64,000 bases of DNA from Polynucleobacter sp. 80A-SIGWE (GCF_018882295.1 NZ_JACVOR010000002.1:124001-188000), one strand, 5' to 3'; positions 15,554 through 24,014 are shown, counted from the first letter of the stretch. The notes: generated from the letters alone by a model not told the origin. Numbers and translations are program-made.

Positions 15554-15902
15554 TTATATCTCCTTAAGTGTGAAAGTTGCGAGTGTTGCTTGGTCACAAG
15601 GAGTGATCTCAAAAAGATGTTGCTTTGAGTTGTGTTGCTGACCCAAGGGGGCGTTACTTGTTTTCGAGTTGCTAGTCGTTGTTACTCATTTGTAACTGGA
15701 GTAACTCAACTAGCAACACTATTTCTATTTGCGACTAGAACTTCGTAACCAAGCAACTCGCAAAAGTATTTAGCTTTGAATAAGAAAACCGTATATTTTT
15801 GTGAGAAAAATTAAGTGAAATCATTTAATTTAATAAAGAGGTTGCTCTTTAAATAAGGCCGAAGCTAAATTTATAAAAGAAGTTAACCATTTAGGAAGAA
15901 AA
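15554..15902. other. Non-coding stretch with nested inverted repeats
   Basis: No credible gene is seen in these 349 bp. Outer arms TTGCGAGTGTTGCTTGGT (15577-15594) and AACCAAGCAACTCGCAA (15747-15763) are inverted copies differing by a short indel. Inner arms GTTGCTAGTCGTTGTTACTC (15668-15687) and GAGTAACTCAACTAGCAAC (15699-15717) are also inverted copies. GTTGC recurs many times between them. It could be a replication or partition origin, an operator array or a structured RNA. The right part, AT-rich and ending in AGGAAG before 15903, should hold the promoter of the next gene. Confidence 0.6.
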
Positions 15903-16343
15903 ATGAATACCTTGAATACCTTAAAACTCGTCTCTCTCGTCAAGCCGCATAGTATTCCGTCAGTCGTATTGCGCAGAAATAAGTTATCCAACAGATTGTG
16001 GGAGCAAATCCAATTGGCCAAGAGTCAAGTAGATGGAAAGCCCTTTGTCGTTACCAAATTCCGTAGTGTTATCGATCCTGATTCAGGGCTGCGTAAGCAG
16101 GTGGAGGTGCCTAAGCGCATTAAGCCTTGGTGGTTCCAGTCAGAACAGGGCAAAGTTTGCGTATCTATTAAGTACGGAAGTTGGACTATTGAGCTGGCTA
16201 AAGGAAAGCCTAGTGTTGAAGTGGCAAACCCAGCAGACCTAATTAAAACTCTTGAAGTTATTAAAGGCGCTGTAGAAGCAGGGGAGCTGGATGATCAAAT
16301 CGAAAAGGCGAGCTCTAGCTTAAGAAGCGGATTTAAGCGCTAA
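15903..16343 (+). CDS. Hypothetical protein, 146 aa
   Basis: I recognise no family. A good ribosome binding site (AGGAAG) precedes the ATG. The protein is basic and has a Trp-rich centre (KRIKPWWFQSEQGKVCVSIK, YGSWTIELAKGKPSVEV), and a helical C-terminus with LIKTLEVIKGAVEAGELDDQ. It follows the inverted-repeat region, which may control it. It converges on the 348-aa gene, with a strong hairpin between them. Confidence 0.6.
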   Translation: MNTLNTLKLVSLVKPHSIPSVVLRRNKLSNRLWEQIQLAKSQVDGKPFVVTKFRSVIDPDSGLRKQVEVPKRIKPWWFQSEQGKVCVSIKYGSWTIELAKGKPSVEVANPADLIKTLEVIKGAVEAGELDDQIEKASSSLRSGFKR

Positions 16344-16365
16344 TAAAAAAGATATCGTCGGAATT

Positions 16366-16390
16366 GAATAGGGGCTTAATGCCCCTATTC
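16366..16390. terminator. Bidirectional terminator hairpin
   Basis: A perfect 10-bp stem, GAATAGGGGC with GCCCCTATTC, and loop TTAAT sits between convergent genes ending at 16343 and 16391. Short T-rich tracts occur on the plus-strand side. Confidence 0.7.
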
Positions 16391-17437
16391 TTAATCTACC
16401 CACTCCCCATTTTCAAACAACGGTATTTCTTCTAGGTCTTCGTCAAACCTTGAACAATAGAAGATCTCTGATTTAGGTGTTGTATCTAAGTAGTATGTGC
16501 CGTCTATGTATTCTTCGATCAGCTCTTTGCCATTCTTGTATTTGATGCTAGTTATTGCGCCTTCAGCTTCGTAACGCTTGGCGGTCGTGTAGATTACGGA
16601 TAGCTTAGCTGGATCGAATGGGGCGTTTAGCTGTAGGTCAATATGGCCCATAATCCCATCCTGATTTGTCACGCATCCAGCAATCAATGAATTTGGCTGG
16701 GGAGATGGTTCATTTATTTCGATGCCTATTTGACCAGTAGCATCACCATGAAGAGTAATGATTGGTTTTCCTAAATCCTCATAACTTGATGTGTCGGACT
16801 TTGGCGCATTGAATATCTCAATAAATCCAGAGTAGGCACTAATTCCATAGACGCATAGTTCGTCCCCGTAATTTTCGTTGTACATCTTATTAAAAAGATC
16901 ATCATCGGGTGTATTGCGTAGCTCTGTGAGATATTCTTCCGATATAGCATCAATCCTGATGTCTAGTGAGTACCTACCTTTGAATATTAGTGTGTAGTTA
17001 TAAGTTTTCATTTTGCTTTCTTTTATTGGCTTAGGCGCCTCGAAGTACTTGGCATAAAGCTCATTTAAAGTTTTCTCAATATCTGCATAGGTAAGATTGG
17101 ATTTATCTTCTGGCCAATCAAGATTGGTAAATTCCCACTTACCTTCTTTATGATTAAGCCAGGCATAAGCGCAGAACACATTGCCCGTTCCCTTCAACCC
17201 TGATCTTTTTTCTGAATAGACAAATCCTTTTTTGGACGCATCTTTAGCAATATAAATTGCATAGGATTCATTGGTTGTATCTGTAAGGTATCCAGTTTCT
17301 TCATCTTCGGCATATCCGTCAAAGGCTATTCCAATTTCAGGAATGCAGGAAATATCTTTACCTTCAATAGTTTTATCTTCTGCTTGATCGCGTGATTTAA
17401 TTAAGATCTCTTCAAGTATTTGTTGTGGGTTTGGCAT
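16391..17437 (-). CDS. Hypothetical protein, 348 aa
   Basis: I recognise no family. The protein is acidic and soluble, apparently two-part: residues 1-135 (EIGIAFDGYAEDEETGYLTD, NVFCAYAWLNHKEGKWEFTN) and residues 140-348, which begin at an internal Met (MKTYNYTLIFKGRYSLDIRI) and look like a separate beta-rich domain. This might be a fusion of two small proteins. It is the last island gene before attR, with 247 bp between its start and the repeat. Confidence 0.6.
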   Translation of the reverse strand: MPNPQQILEEILIKSRDQAEDKTIEGKDISCIPEIGIAFDGYAEDEETGYLTDTTNESYAIYIAKDASKKGFVYSEKRSGLKGTGNVFCAYAWLNHKEGKWEFTNLDWPEDKSNLTYADIEKTLNELYAKYFEAPKPIKESKMKTYNYTLIFKGRYSLDIRIDAISEEYLTELRNTPDDDLFNKMYNENYGDELCVYGISAYSGFIEIFNAPKSDTSSYEDLGKPIITLHGDATGQIGIEINEPSPQPNSLIAGCVTNQDGIMGHIDLQLNAPFDPAKLSVIYTTAKRYEAEGAITSIKYKNGKELIEEYIDGTYYLDTTPKSEIFYCSRFDEDLEEIPLFENGEWVD

Positions 17438-17683
17438 GATTTTTCCTGTTATTGGTTAAATGTTAGCAGGAATAAATTGCTGATTTCCGTGTCCCGCCAT
17501 CAATACTATTTACCCATCAAATGAGAAGGGGGTAGGGGGGTTAAAACCCCGATGGGTGGGTGTATATGCGTTTTCGTGTTCAACTCGAACCGCAAAAATC
17601 CATAAAAGTGGCTGTATATAACGCGGCACTTTCTTGGCATGGTTAAGCTAATGTCTTAGCTGTAGAAATTACTGACAATTAAC
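17438..17683. other. Non-coding end of the island before attR
   Basis: There is no gene here. The stretch contains a G-rich run with a GGGGTT/AACCCC-type inverted repeat near 17535-17550, island palindrome copy E at 17578-17590, and AT-rich DNA up to the repeat. Integrase and excisionase arm sites would be expected here, but none can be named from sequence alone. Confidence 0.45.
17578..17590. promoter_or_regulatory. Island palindrome copy E (GTTCAACTCGAAC)
   Basis: A 13-bp variant of the island palindrome, one base shorter in the centre, about 140 bp upstream of the minus-strand 348-aa gene and 94 bp from attR. Confidence 0.4.
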
Positions 17684-17730
17684 ACTCATAATCCTTTGGT
17701 CCCAGGTTCAAGTCCTGGTGGGCCCACCAG
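17684..17730 (+). repeat. attR of the genomic island (47-bp direct repeat, copy 2)
   Basis: Perfect copy of 66-112, the tRNA 3' half, with no acceptor 5' strand or D arm before it. It marks the chromosomal junction on the far side of the island. Confidence 0.92.
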
Positions 17731-17736
17731 AAAAGC

Positions 17737-17771
17737 AAACCCTCATCAGAAATGGTGGGGGTTTTGTCTTT
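17737..17771 (+). terminator. Original tRNA terminator, displaced by the island
   Basis: A 12-bp stem (AAACCCTCATCA with TGGTGGGGGTTT, allowing G-T pairs) with a GAAA loop, then TTTGTCTTTT. It lies 6 bp after attR, where the terminator of the tRNA would have been before integration. Confidence 0.75.
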
Positions 17772-17943
17772 TGGGATGCTATTTTTAAAGCCGGTGCATT
17801 TTTATTTTAGGGAGTTTTATGTTTTCTCATTCAATTTCTAATATTGAAAGAAGGGGACCACTTTTTTAGCTTTAAGTAAGCCTTAAAACCATCATAAATG
17901 TTATTATTTTCGTATTCTAATCACCTACTTTAGGGGCGTAACA

Positions 17944-19053
17944 ATGAAGCAAAAAATGATTAAAAAAATAGTGGCTGCATCAGTTGCATCAACTCTGGCT
18001 TTTGCGCCTCTGACAAGTAATGCCTGCACCAGCTTCTTGCTGAAGGGAAGTGATGGCGGTACTGTTTATGGCCGTTCAATGGAGTTTGGTATACAGCTTG
18101 CCTCGCAGATGATGGCTGTTCCAAAAGGCTATCAATTTAAGGGCATCGGCACCGATGGTAAGTATGGCTCTGGAATGAGCTGGACTACCAAGTACGCTGC
18201 CGTAGGAATGAATGGTCTCAATCAACCCATCTTGTTTGATGGTATGAATGAAAAAGGTTTAACTGGCGGACTCCTGAATTTCCCAACTAGCGCCTCTTTC
18301 CCAGTAATTGCTCCAGCAGACTCTGCTAATAGCATCAACGCAAGTCAGGTGCTAACTTACGTACTCACTAATTATTCATCTGTAGATGAGATTAAGACTG
18401 GCTTACGCAGCCTCAAAGTGAATGGTGCAAAGCTTGGGTTCTATGGCAATCAAGTGCCTGCAGCGCATTTCACCTTCCATGATGCTGCTGGAAAAAGTGT
18501 AGTTGTTGAGTACATCAAAGGACAATTAGTACTTGCTGATAATCCTGTAGGCGTAATGACCAATGATCCACCATTTCAAGATCATCTGAATAGTATTGGC
18601 AACTACTCCAATCTCTCTAAGGTAGAGCAGCCACCTCGAGTCATCAATGGCGTTGCATTCCCAGCGCCTAGCTCTGGTAATGGCCTGCATGGCCTTCCAG
18701 GGGATTTCTTAAGCCCAAGCCGCTTCATTCGTGCACTCTTCTTGGCCGATTCAGTCCCAAAGACATTTACAACTGCCGACATGGATTCTGCGGCATGGCA
18801 TATCTTAGGTAGCTTTGATATTCCTCCGGGGTCAGTTACATTGCCAGCCAGCAATCCTTATGGTGGTGGCGCGGGTGGATATGAAACTACCGAGTGGGTT
18901 GTTGTTGCTAACAACAAGAGCATGACCTACAACGTCAAGATGTACGAAAACAATAATATCTATACATTTGATATGAAAAAAATGGATATGAATGCTAAAG
19001 AAATTAAGTACACAAAGTTGAATCAACCAAAATTAATGGTCCCAGTAAATTAA
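17944..19053 (+). CDS. Exported linear amide C-N hydrolase (choloylglycine hydrolase family), paralogue 1
   Basis: The protein has 369 aa. The signal peptide ends in SNA and the next residue, Cys28, would become the N-terminal nucleophile (CTSFLLKG). Other family residues are present: Arg in YGRSMEFG, DGMNEKGLTGG, Asn in NPVGVMTNDPPF, and Arg in GDFLSPSRFIRA. Ntn hydrolases of this family cleave amide bonds of bile salts, penicillin V or acyl-homoserine lactones; the substrate here is unknown and bile salts are unlikely in open water. It is the first gene outside the island and one of four paralogues in the window. Confidence 0.88.
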   Translation: MKQKMIKKIVAASVASTLAFAPLTSNACTSFLLKGSDGGTVYGRSMEFGIQLASQMMAVPKGYQFKGIGTDGKYGSGMSWTTKYAAVGMNGLNQPILFDGMNEKGLTGGLLNFPTSASFPVIAPADSANSINASQVLTYVLTNYSSVDEIKTGLRSLKVNGAKLGFYGNQVPAAHFTFHDAAGKSVVVEYIKGQLVLADNPVGVMTNDPPFQDHLNSIGNYSNLSKVEQPPRVINGVAFPAPSSGNGLHGLPGDFLSPSRFIRALFLADSVPKTFTTADMDSAAWHILGSFDIPPGSVTLPASNPYGGGAGGYETTEWVVVANNKSMTYNVKMYENNNIYTFDMKKMDMNAKEIKYTKLNQPKLMVPVN

Positions 19054-19094
19054 CCTCATCAGTTAATCTTCTGTAGCTTATTTACATAGAAAAA

Positions 19095-19120
19095 GACCAC
19101 CTCCGGGTGGCTTTTCTTTT
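19095..19120 (+). terminator. Terminator after hydrolase paralogue 1
   Basis: CCACC and GGTGG form a stem, followed by CTTTTCTTTT. Confidence 0.75.
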
Positions 19121-19187
19121 GGTCGAGGGAGGGTATAGCTGGTAATATTTCCCTAGATTCATTAACCAATTAAAAAAACATATAAAT

Positions 19188-20330
19188 ATGAAAAATATCA
19201 AGATCATTACTAGCCTCACGCTGGCAAGTTCACTCATTCTCTCTTCCGTGGGAAATGCATTTGCTTGTACAGCCCTCATGGTTACGGATGTGAATGGCAA
19301 GGGCTATTACGCACGAACCATGGAGCTGCCTTACACGCTTCCAATTCCATCTTCCTTGTCTTACATTCCAGCTGCAACCAAGGTTGAGTCTGTAACGCCC
19401 TCAGGTGCAGTGGGTATGACTTTCAATACCAAATATCCCATTTTGGGAATGACTGGAGCCTTGGTCAAAGGCGCAAAGATGCCTTTACTGCTAGATGGTA
19501 TGAATGATCAGGGATTGAGCTTTTCAGCTAACGCCATGATTCCATCCTCTGCACCTCCTGTGGGCAATAACCCAGCAAAAATCATGTCTACCAATGATTT
19601 TGGAACTTGGATTTTGGGTAACCACAAGACGGTGGCTGAATTGAAGGCTGCAGTGTTGAGTAGTGACATCGAACATTGGCTTCCACCAACAGCATTTTTA
19701 GGTAACTTAGCATTGCCATTGCATTACGCCATTTTTGATAAAGCTGGCAACGGGCTGGTTATTGAGTTTGTGAACAATAAAAAGAATGTCTATGACAATC
19801 CTGTGGGCGTAATGACTAACCTACCTGAGTTCCCTTGGCATTTGACGAATCTGAATAACTACACATTTAATAACGTCAATAAAAATACTGGCCAATTAGG
19901 TAAGCAGCAGTTGCAAACAGCAGATGCAGGCATTGCCCTCACAGCCTTGCCCTCAGCTCAAACTGCGACAGGACGTTTTGTAAAAGGTGCGTTCTATACC
20001 AATTACGTTCAAAAAGGTAAAACACCTGATGAGGCTGTGAATTTATTAGCGCACATCATTAATAACTTTGACAGGCCAAATGAACTCACTGTAGATCCAG
20101 TTGGATCATCTGGTGATGGCGGCAAGGCTAAGACTATCTCTAGTGAAGTTACTCAGTGGACCACTATGGGTGATTTATCTAGAAATAGGTTCTATGTCAA
20201 ATCGATTAACGCCATGAACTGGTCAATGATTGATATGAACAAGCTAAAGAATGTGACGCAAATGAAGTCTATCTCAACATATGAGGTAGATCAGGCCGGT
20301 GCTGATACGTTTAATTTGTTCTACAAATAA
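19188..20330 (+). CDS. Exported linear amide C-N hydrolase, paralogue 2 (divergent)
   Basis: The protein has 380 aa. The signal peptide ends in AFA before Cys27 (CTALMVTDVNG). It keeps YARTMELP, DGMNDQGL, NPVGVMTNLPEFPWHLTNLN and GRFVKGAF, so the Ntn catalytic set is intact. It lacks the GLPGDF loop of the other three paralogues and is the most diverged of the four, suggesting another substrate. It has its own terminator, so it is a separate transcription unit. Confidence 0.87.
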   Translation: MKNIKIITSLTLASSLILSSVGNAFACTALMVTDVNGKGYYARTMELPYTLPIPSSLSYIPAATKVESVTPSGAVGMTFNTKYPILGMTGALVKGAKMPLLLDGMNDQGLSFSANAMIPSSAPPVGNNPAKIMSTNDFGTWILGNHKTVAELKAAVLSSDIEHWLPPTAFLGNLALPLHYAIFDKAGNGLVIEFVNNKKNVYDNPVGVMTNLPEFPWHLTNLNNYTFNNVNKNTGQLGKQQLQTADAGIALTALPSAQTATGRFVKGAFYTNYVQKGKTPDEAVNLLAHIINNFDRPNELTVDPVGSSGDGGKAKTISSEVTQWTTMGDLSRNRFYVKSINAMNWSMIDMNKLKNVTQMKSISTYEVDQAGADTFNLFYK

Positions 20331-20353
20331 GACTGGGTTCTAGTTGCCAAATT

Positions 20354-20380
20354 AAAAAACCACCTTCGGGTGGTTTTTTT
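20354..20380. terminator. Bidirectional terminator
   Basis: AAAAAACCACC, TTCG loop, GGTGGTTTTTT. It is symmetric and serves the convergent genes ending at 20330 and 20401. Confidence 0.88.
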
Positions 20381-20400
20381 CTGGGGCCTTAATAGAGAAC

Positions 20401-21018
20401 TCAACGAGTATGAGATTCTTTGATCTCAATTTGCTCTAGTGCTTCAACCCACCCTAATAGCTTCTGCTTTTCTGCGTCTGGTAATGGGTCGCTGGGTTTT
20501 TGGGTTTGAAGAATGTACTCCCGATCTTCCAGTTTTCTGACTAAATCAAGTGCCTCTTTGTTTTGAGTGCCTATCATTTGGTAGAAGTTGAAATAGATGA
20601 CCGATAGACTCAGCTTTTCAACATCTGGATTGACTGGGGTTTTGCTGACAAAGACACTCTTCAATGCAAGCTGAGCATCACCTATGGTTTGGGCTTTACG
20701 CAAAAAATACTTCATATTCTGAATGCGGTTAGCGATTTCAAATTGATGGGTGATCAGTTGGGTTCGATTGCGCAACTTCAATTCATAGTGATGTTGCATA
20801 GTTTGATAAGCGCCGGCACCACCGGTAACTAAGACTGAAGACAAAAGCCACATCCCTACATTGCTATTTAAAAATTCATTGACCTTATCCCAAATGCCGC
20901 GTTCAACGTCCCGAACCTCTTCGCCTACAGCGCCAAGCTCCGATCGAATTTTGCTAGCCACTTCATGCCGGAAACGCTCTTCAGCTTGAATTAGAGATTT
21001 CTTTTCTTCGGTAAGCAT
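20401..21018 (-). CDS. Hypothetical membrane-anchored protein, 205 aa
   Basis: I recognise no family. A helical N-terminal part (EEKKSLIQAEERFRHEVASK) precedes one membrane segment (VGMWLLSSVLVTGGAGAYQ, near residues 54-74), followed by a helical soluble domain with heptad-like stretches (RNRTQLITHQFEIANRIQNM). No signal peptide precedes it. It is a single minus-strand gene among plus-strand neighbours, with no operon partner. Confidence 0.65.
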   Translation of the reverse strand: MLTEEKKSLIQAEERFRHEVASKIRSELGAVGEEVRDVERGIWDKVNEFLNSNVGMWLLSSVLVTGGAGAYQTMQHHYELKLRNRTQLITHQFEIANRIQNMKYFLRKAQTIGDAQLALKSVFVSKTPVNPDVEKLSLSVIYFNFYQMIGTQNKEALDLVRKLEDREYILQTQKPSDPLPDAEKQKLLGWVEALEQIEIKESHTR

Positions 21019-21221
21019 ATTTATCTTTCAATATCGATTTTGACTATTCTAAGCGTCTTTATCTATGTCAATTGGACGTCTCGAAGTGTTTTTCATCATG
21101 ACTAAAGTGAGCTCGGGTTTACCACTAGAAAGTATGTAGATATCCTAGGGTAATTAGAAGAAAATAGATTGTGCGCAATTCTAAGTTTTGCGTATCGCAA
21201 TAGGTATTGAGAATGAATAAT

Positions 21222-21250
21222 AAAACCACCTTTGGGTGGCTTTGTTGTTT
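21222..21250 (+). terminator. Terminator-like hairpin in a divergent region
   Basis: CCACC and GGTGG form a stem followed by CTTTGTTGTTTT. No plus-strand gene ends just upstream, since the neighbour is divergent. It lies 28 bp before the next start, so it is either a remnant of a lost gene or an attenuator. Confidence 0.55.
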
Positions 21251-21277
21251 TGAGAGTTTGATTATTTAGAGGGATTA

Positions 21278-22099
21278 ATGACTTTTGCATTGAAATACTG
21301 CCGATTCCCTTATGTACTCGCTGCGCTGATTTTGATTGGTATGAGTGAGTTAGTAATGGCTCAAACATCATCAAGTACCATGAGTGAGGAGGCTAAGGCT
21401 GGGCAAAAAATGCAGAACCCGCTATATCCCCAGATACAGCTACCAATAACATATAACTACAACCCTAAATTGGGCCTGAATAATGGCTCTCAGCAAACTG
21501 AGATAGGATTTAATCCCATCATTCCTGTCGACATCAATAGTGATTTGCAGTTGATAGTCAATCCCATGCTGACATACAACCATAACGCGAATAATCAGCA
21601 AGTTACCAACCAATATCAACCAATACAGTTAGCTACTTTTTTTGCGCCAAGATATGCAAAGCAGTGGTACTACGGAATTGGGCCTTATATACAGACGCCA
21701 GCTAGCAATACCAATAATGGCCCGAAACAAGCTGGACTCGGGGTTTCGGCTGGTGCATTCTTTACCCCTGATAACTGGGTTATCGGTGCTGCTATGTTTA
21801 ACTCATGGGGTGTTGGCAGTAATATTTCTGGTGGTACTGCTAATATTTTAAATGTACAGCCAACGATTTCATTTACGACGGATCATGCCTGGACTTACAA
21901 CCTCTCTAGTCAGATCATGTACAACTATGACTCTAAAGCGGCGACAAATCAGCTGACTTTTAGTGGTGGTAAAACATTCAAAGTGACGGGTTATCACATT
22001 CAATGGCAAGTGGGGCCAACTTACATGGTCACAAGCAATCCCTACAGTCCTAAGGGGGTTGGGGCTTATGCAGGCTTAACCGTATTGCTACCTAAGTAA
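21278..22099 (+). CDS. Predicted outer-membrane barrel protein (paralogue of 38977 and 43918)
   Basis: The protein has 273 aa. The signal peptide ends at ELVMA. The mature protein is made of alternating beta-strand segments with aromatic girdles, for example QIQLPITYNYNPKLGLNNGS, YGIGPYIQTPAS and AWTYNLSSQIMYNYDSKA. It shares the pattern IxxPxxYxxxxGLxxGxxQT and WxxGxGPYxQ with the proteins at 38977 and 43918. The ribosome binding site AGAGGG is well placed. It is probably a transporter-like barrel of unknown substrate; no enzymatic motif is seen. Confidence 0.75.
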   Translation: MTFALKYCRFPYVLAALILIGMSELVMAQTSSSTMSEEAKAGQKMQNPLYPQIQLPITYNYNPKLGLNNGSQQTEIGFNPIIPVDINSDLQLIVNPMLTYNHNANNQQVTNQYQPIQLATFFAPRYAKQWYYGIGPYIQTPASNTNNGPKQAGLGVSAGAFFTPDNWVIGAAMFNSWGVGSNISGGTANILNVQPTISFTTDHAWTYNLSSQIMYNYDSKAATNQLTFSGGKTFKVTGYHIQWQVGPTYMVTSNPYSPKGVGAYAGLTVLLPK

Positions 22100-22148
22100 T
22101 GAAGATGCAATTTAATATTTACATATCGATAAAAATGGGTCGCTCATC

Positions 22149-22649
22149 ATGAATTGGTTAAACCACATCACTTCGCTATCAAACCCATTTGAGTTGGCAT
22201 CTTTCTATCTCAGTCATGCATTTGGAGAGAAATTTCAACTCGTATTGTTTGATGTCATTATTATTTTGACAATCCATGGGATTTACATACTGGTACTAAC
22301 GCGCTTGTTCAAGAAATTTGTTATTGATTCAAAGTTGCGCAATAGTTGGCAAGCAAGCTTTTTTTCCTATCTGTTAGCAATTGTGCTTGTTGTAATTGCC
22401 CACTTTGACGATATCTTCATTTTGACTTGGGTTCTAGATTCTTTAAAAATATTCCCCGACCCTACCACTACGCTCTATTACGTGAGCGGAATGTACACCA
22501 CTATCGGCTCCAATAATCAGCCTGGGGAAGAGCTTCAAAGTCTATCGATCATCATCGCTTTTGCGGGCTTATTTTCCTTTGCCATCTCAGGAGCTGGTCT
22601 GTACACCATGCTCAGCTTTTTTCTTGCCGCTCCAAAAGATCAGAAATAA
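22149..22649 (+). CDS. Small channel-like inner-membrane protein (paralogue A)
   Basis: The protein has 166 aa and about three membrane segments: LVLFDVIIILTIHGIYILVL, SYLLAIVLVVIAHFDDIFIL, and LSIIIAFAGLFSFAISGAGL. Between the last two lies a pore-like loop, TLYYVSGMYTTIGSNN, in the place of the potassium filter TxGYG. The layout matches the two-TM ion-channel fold also seen at 42579 and 59407. The filter is not canonical, so the ion is unknown. The gene follows the barrel gene by 49 bp. Confidence 0.7.
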   Translation: MNWLNHITSLSNPFELASFYLSHAFGEKFQLVLFDVIIILTIHGIYILVLTRLFKKFVIDSKLRNSWQASFFSYLLAIVLVVIAHFDDIFILTWVLDSLKIFPDPTTTLYYVSGMYTTIGSNNQPGEELQSLSIIIAFAGLFSFAISGAGLYTMLSFFLAAPKDQK

Positions 22650-22740
22650 AACCCTGTATCCTTGTAAAACCCCTGAATTATCTTAGTCGTAAGTCTTATA
22701 TAGGGCGGCGAGATTCTTTTTATAGCTGGATATAGGTGGC

Positions 22741-23367
22741 ATGAAATTAGATGAGCTAGTAGTCTGCGAGCAATGCGACTTATTACAGCGAGAAGCGGTA
22801 TTGGAGCCGGGCGGCACCGCTATGTGTGGCAGATGTGGCAATGTATTGTTTCGCTGCCAACCTAGAGGTCTAGAGCGTAGCCTCGTTTTTGCTTTGACTG
22901 CCGCCGCTTTATTTCTGATTTCAAATTCTTTCCCCATTGTCACGATTAGCTCTCAAGGCCTCACTAACTCAACAACCTTATTAGATGCTGCGGGTAGATT
23001 GATTGATGATGGTCTCCCGAGTATTGCGACATTAGTATTTGCGACGACCTTTCTGATGCCTGCTCTAGAAATTGCAGCGTTAATTTATTTGCTACTACCT
23101 TTAAAGTTTGAGCGCCTTCCGCCACACCTATCCCTAGCATTTAGGTTGATATATCTAGTTAAGCCGTGGGCGATGGTAGAGGTATTTATGATGGGCCTAT
23201 TGGTGACTATCACCAAACTCAATGCCTTTGCCTCAGTCGCACCGGATATCGCTTTGGGTTCGTTTGTGTTGCTGATGATCTCGGTAACTGCTGCAGCTGC
23301 TAACTTTGACCCTCACACTTTCTGGAGGCGGGTTGATGAGCTGAAGAAGGTAGAGGGGGCATCATGA
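22741..23367 (+). CDS. pqiA: PqiA-type inner-membrane protein, first half
   Basis: The protein has 208 aa. It starts with a zinc-ribbon pair (CEQCDLLQREAV, then CGRCGNVLF) and carries four membrane segments, including ALTAAALFLISNSFPIVTIS with the SNSFP motif of the paraquat-inducible protein A family. In E. coli PqiA is one chain with two such units; here they are two genes overlapping by 4 bp. PqiABC is a lipid-transport bridge between the inner and outer membranes. First gene of a four-gene operon. Confidence 0.9.
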   Translation: MKLDELVVCEQCDLLQREAVLEPGGTAMCGRCGNVLFRCQPRGLERSLVFALTAAALFLISNSFPIVTISSQGLTNSTTLLDAAGRLIDDGLPSIATLVFATTFLMPALEIAALIYLLLPLKFERLPPHLSLAFRLIYLVKPWAMVEVFMMGLLVTITKLNAFASVAPDIALGSFVLLMISVTAAAANFDPHTFWRRVDELKKVEGAS

Positions 23368-24014
23368 TCTCGGCAGCCTCTCAAAATCTTGTGGGTTGCG
23401 AAGCCTGCGGACTAGTTCAGCAGGAATCACCTAATTCAGGCAAATTGCACTGCACCCGCTGTGGCACTGGTTTGCATTTTCGCAAGCCCAATAGCATTAG
23501 CAGAACTTGGGCATTGGTGATTGCAGCCTATGTCTTAATTATTCCCGCCAACTTGATGCCTGTAATGGCGACGGGCTCGCTATTTGGCACTGAAAAGGAC
23601 ACTATTTTTGGCGGAGTGGTTTTTTTGTGGACTTCTGATTCACAGATATTGGCAATCATCCTATTTTGCGCAAGTATTGTTATCCCCTTTGCTAAGCTCT
23701 TTTCATTAACTTTTCTTCTGATATCCGTCCAGCGCCATTCACGCTGGAACCCAAGATTCCGTGCGCGCCTGTACCGTATGGTGGAGGCAATTGGCCGTTG
23801 GTCCATGATTGACGTCTATGTAGCCACTATGCTGACGGCTCTCGTACAATTTGGTAACTTAATGACTATTCGTGCTGGTGCTGGTGCCATCGCATTTGCT
23901 ACAGTAGTTGTGATCACCATTTTTGCTGCAAAAAGTTTTGATCCTCGGCTCATTTGGGATGCTGCGGATCTTCCAGAGAAAAATAATCAATTAGCTGAGG
24001 ATTTACATGTCTGA
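23364..24014 (+). CDS. pqiA: PqiA-type inner-membrane protein, second half
   Basis: The protein has 216 aa. A zinc-ribbon pair (CEACGLVQQES, then CTRCGTGLHF) is followed by four membrane segments, with VLIIPANLMPVMATG as the PxNLxP signature and WSMIDVYVATMLTALVQFGN near the end. It overlaps the previous gene (ATGA) and the next one by 8 bp, so translation is coupled. Together with its neighbour it makes up a full PqiA. Confidence 0.9.
   Translation: MISAASQNLVGCEACGLVQQESPNSGKLHCTRCGTGLHFRKPNSISRTWALVIAAYVLIIPANLMPVMATGSLFGTEKDTIFGGVVFLWTSDSQILAIILFCASIVIPFAKLFSLTFLLISVQRHSRWNPRFRARLYRMVEAIGRWSMIDVYVATMLTALVQFGNLMTIRAGAGAIAFATVVVITIFAAKSFDPRLIWDAADLPEKNNQLAEDLHV

Noticed and set aside
1363..17590. 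The island palindrome as a LexA/SOS box
   Set aside because: Betaproteobacterial LexA sites are of the CTGT-N8-ACAG type; GTTC-N6-GAAC does not match, and copies are confined to the island.
17684..17730. A second tRNA gene with anticodon CAT
   Set aside because: Only the anticodon loop onward is present; no acceptor 5' strand or D arm precedes it. It is the attR copy.
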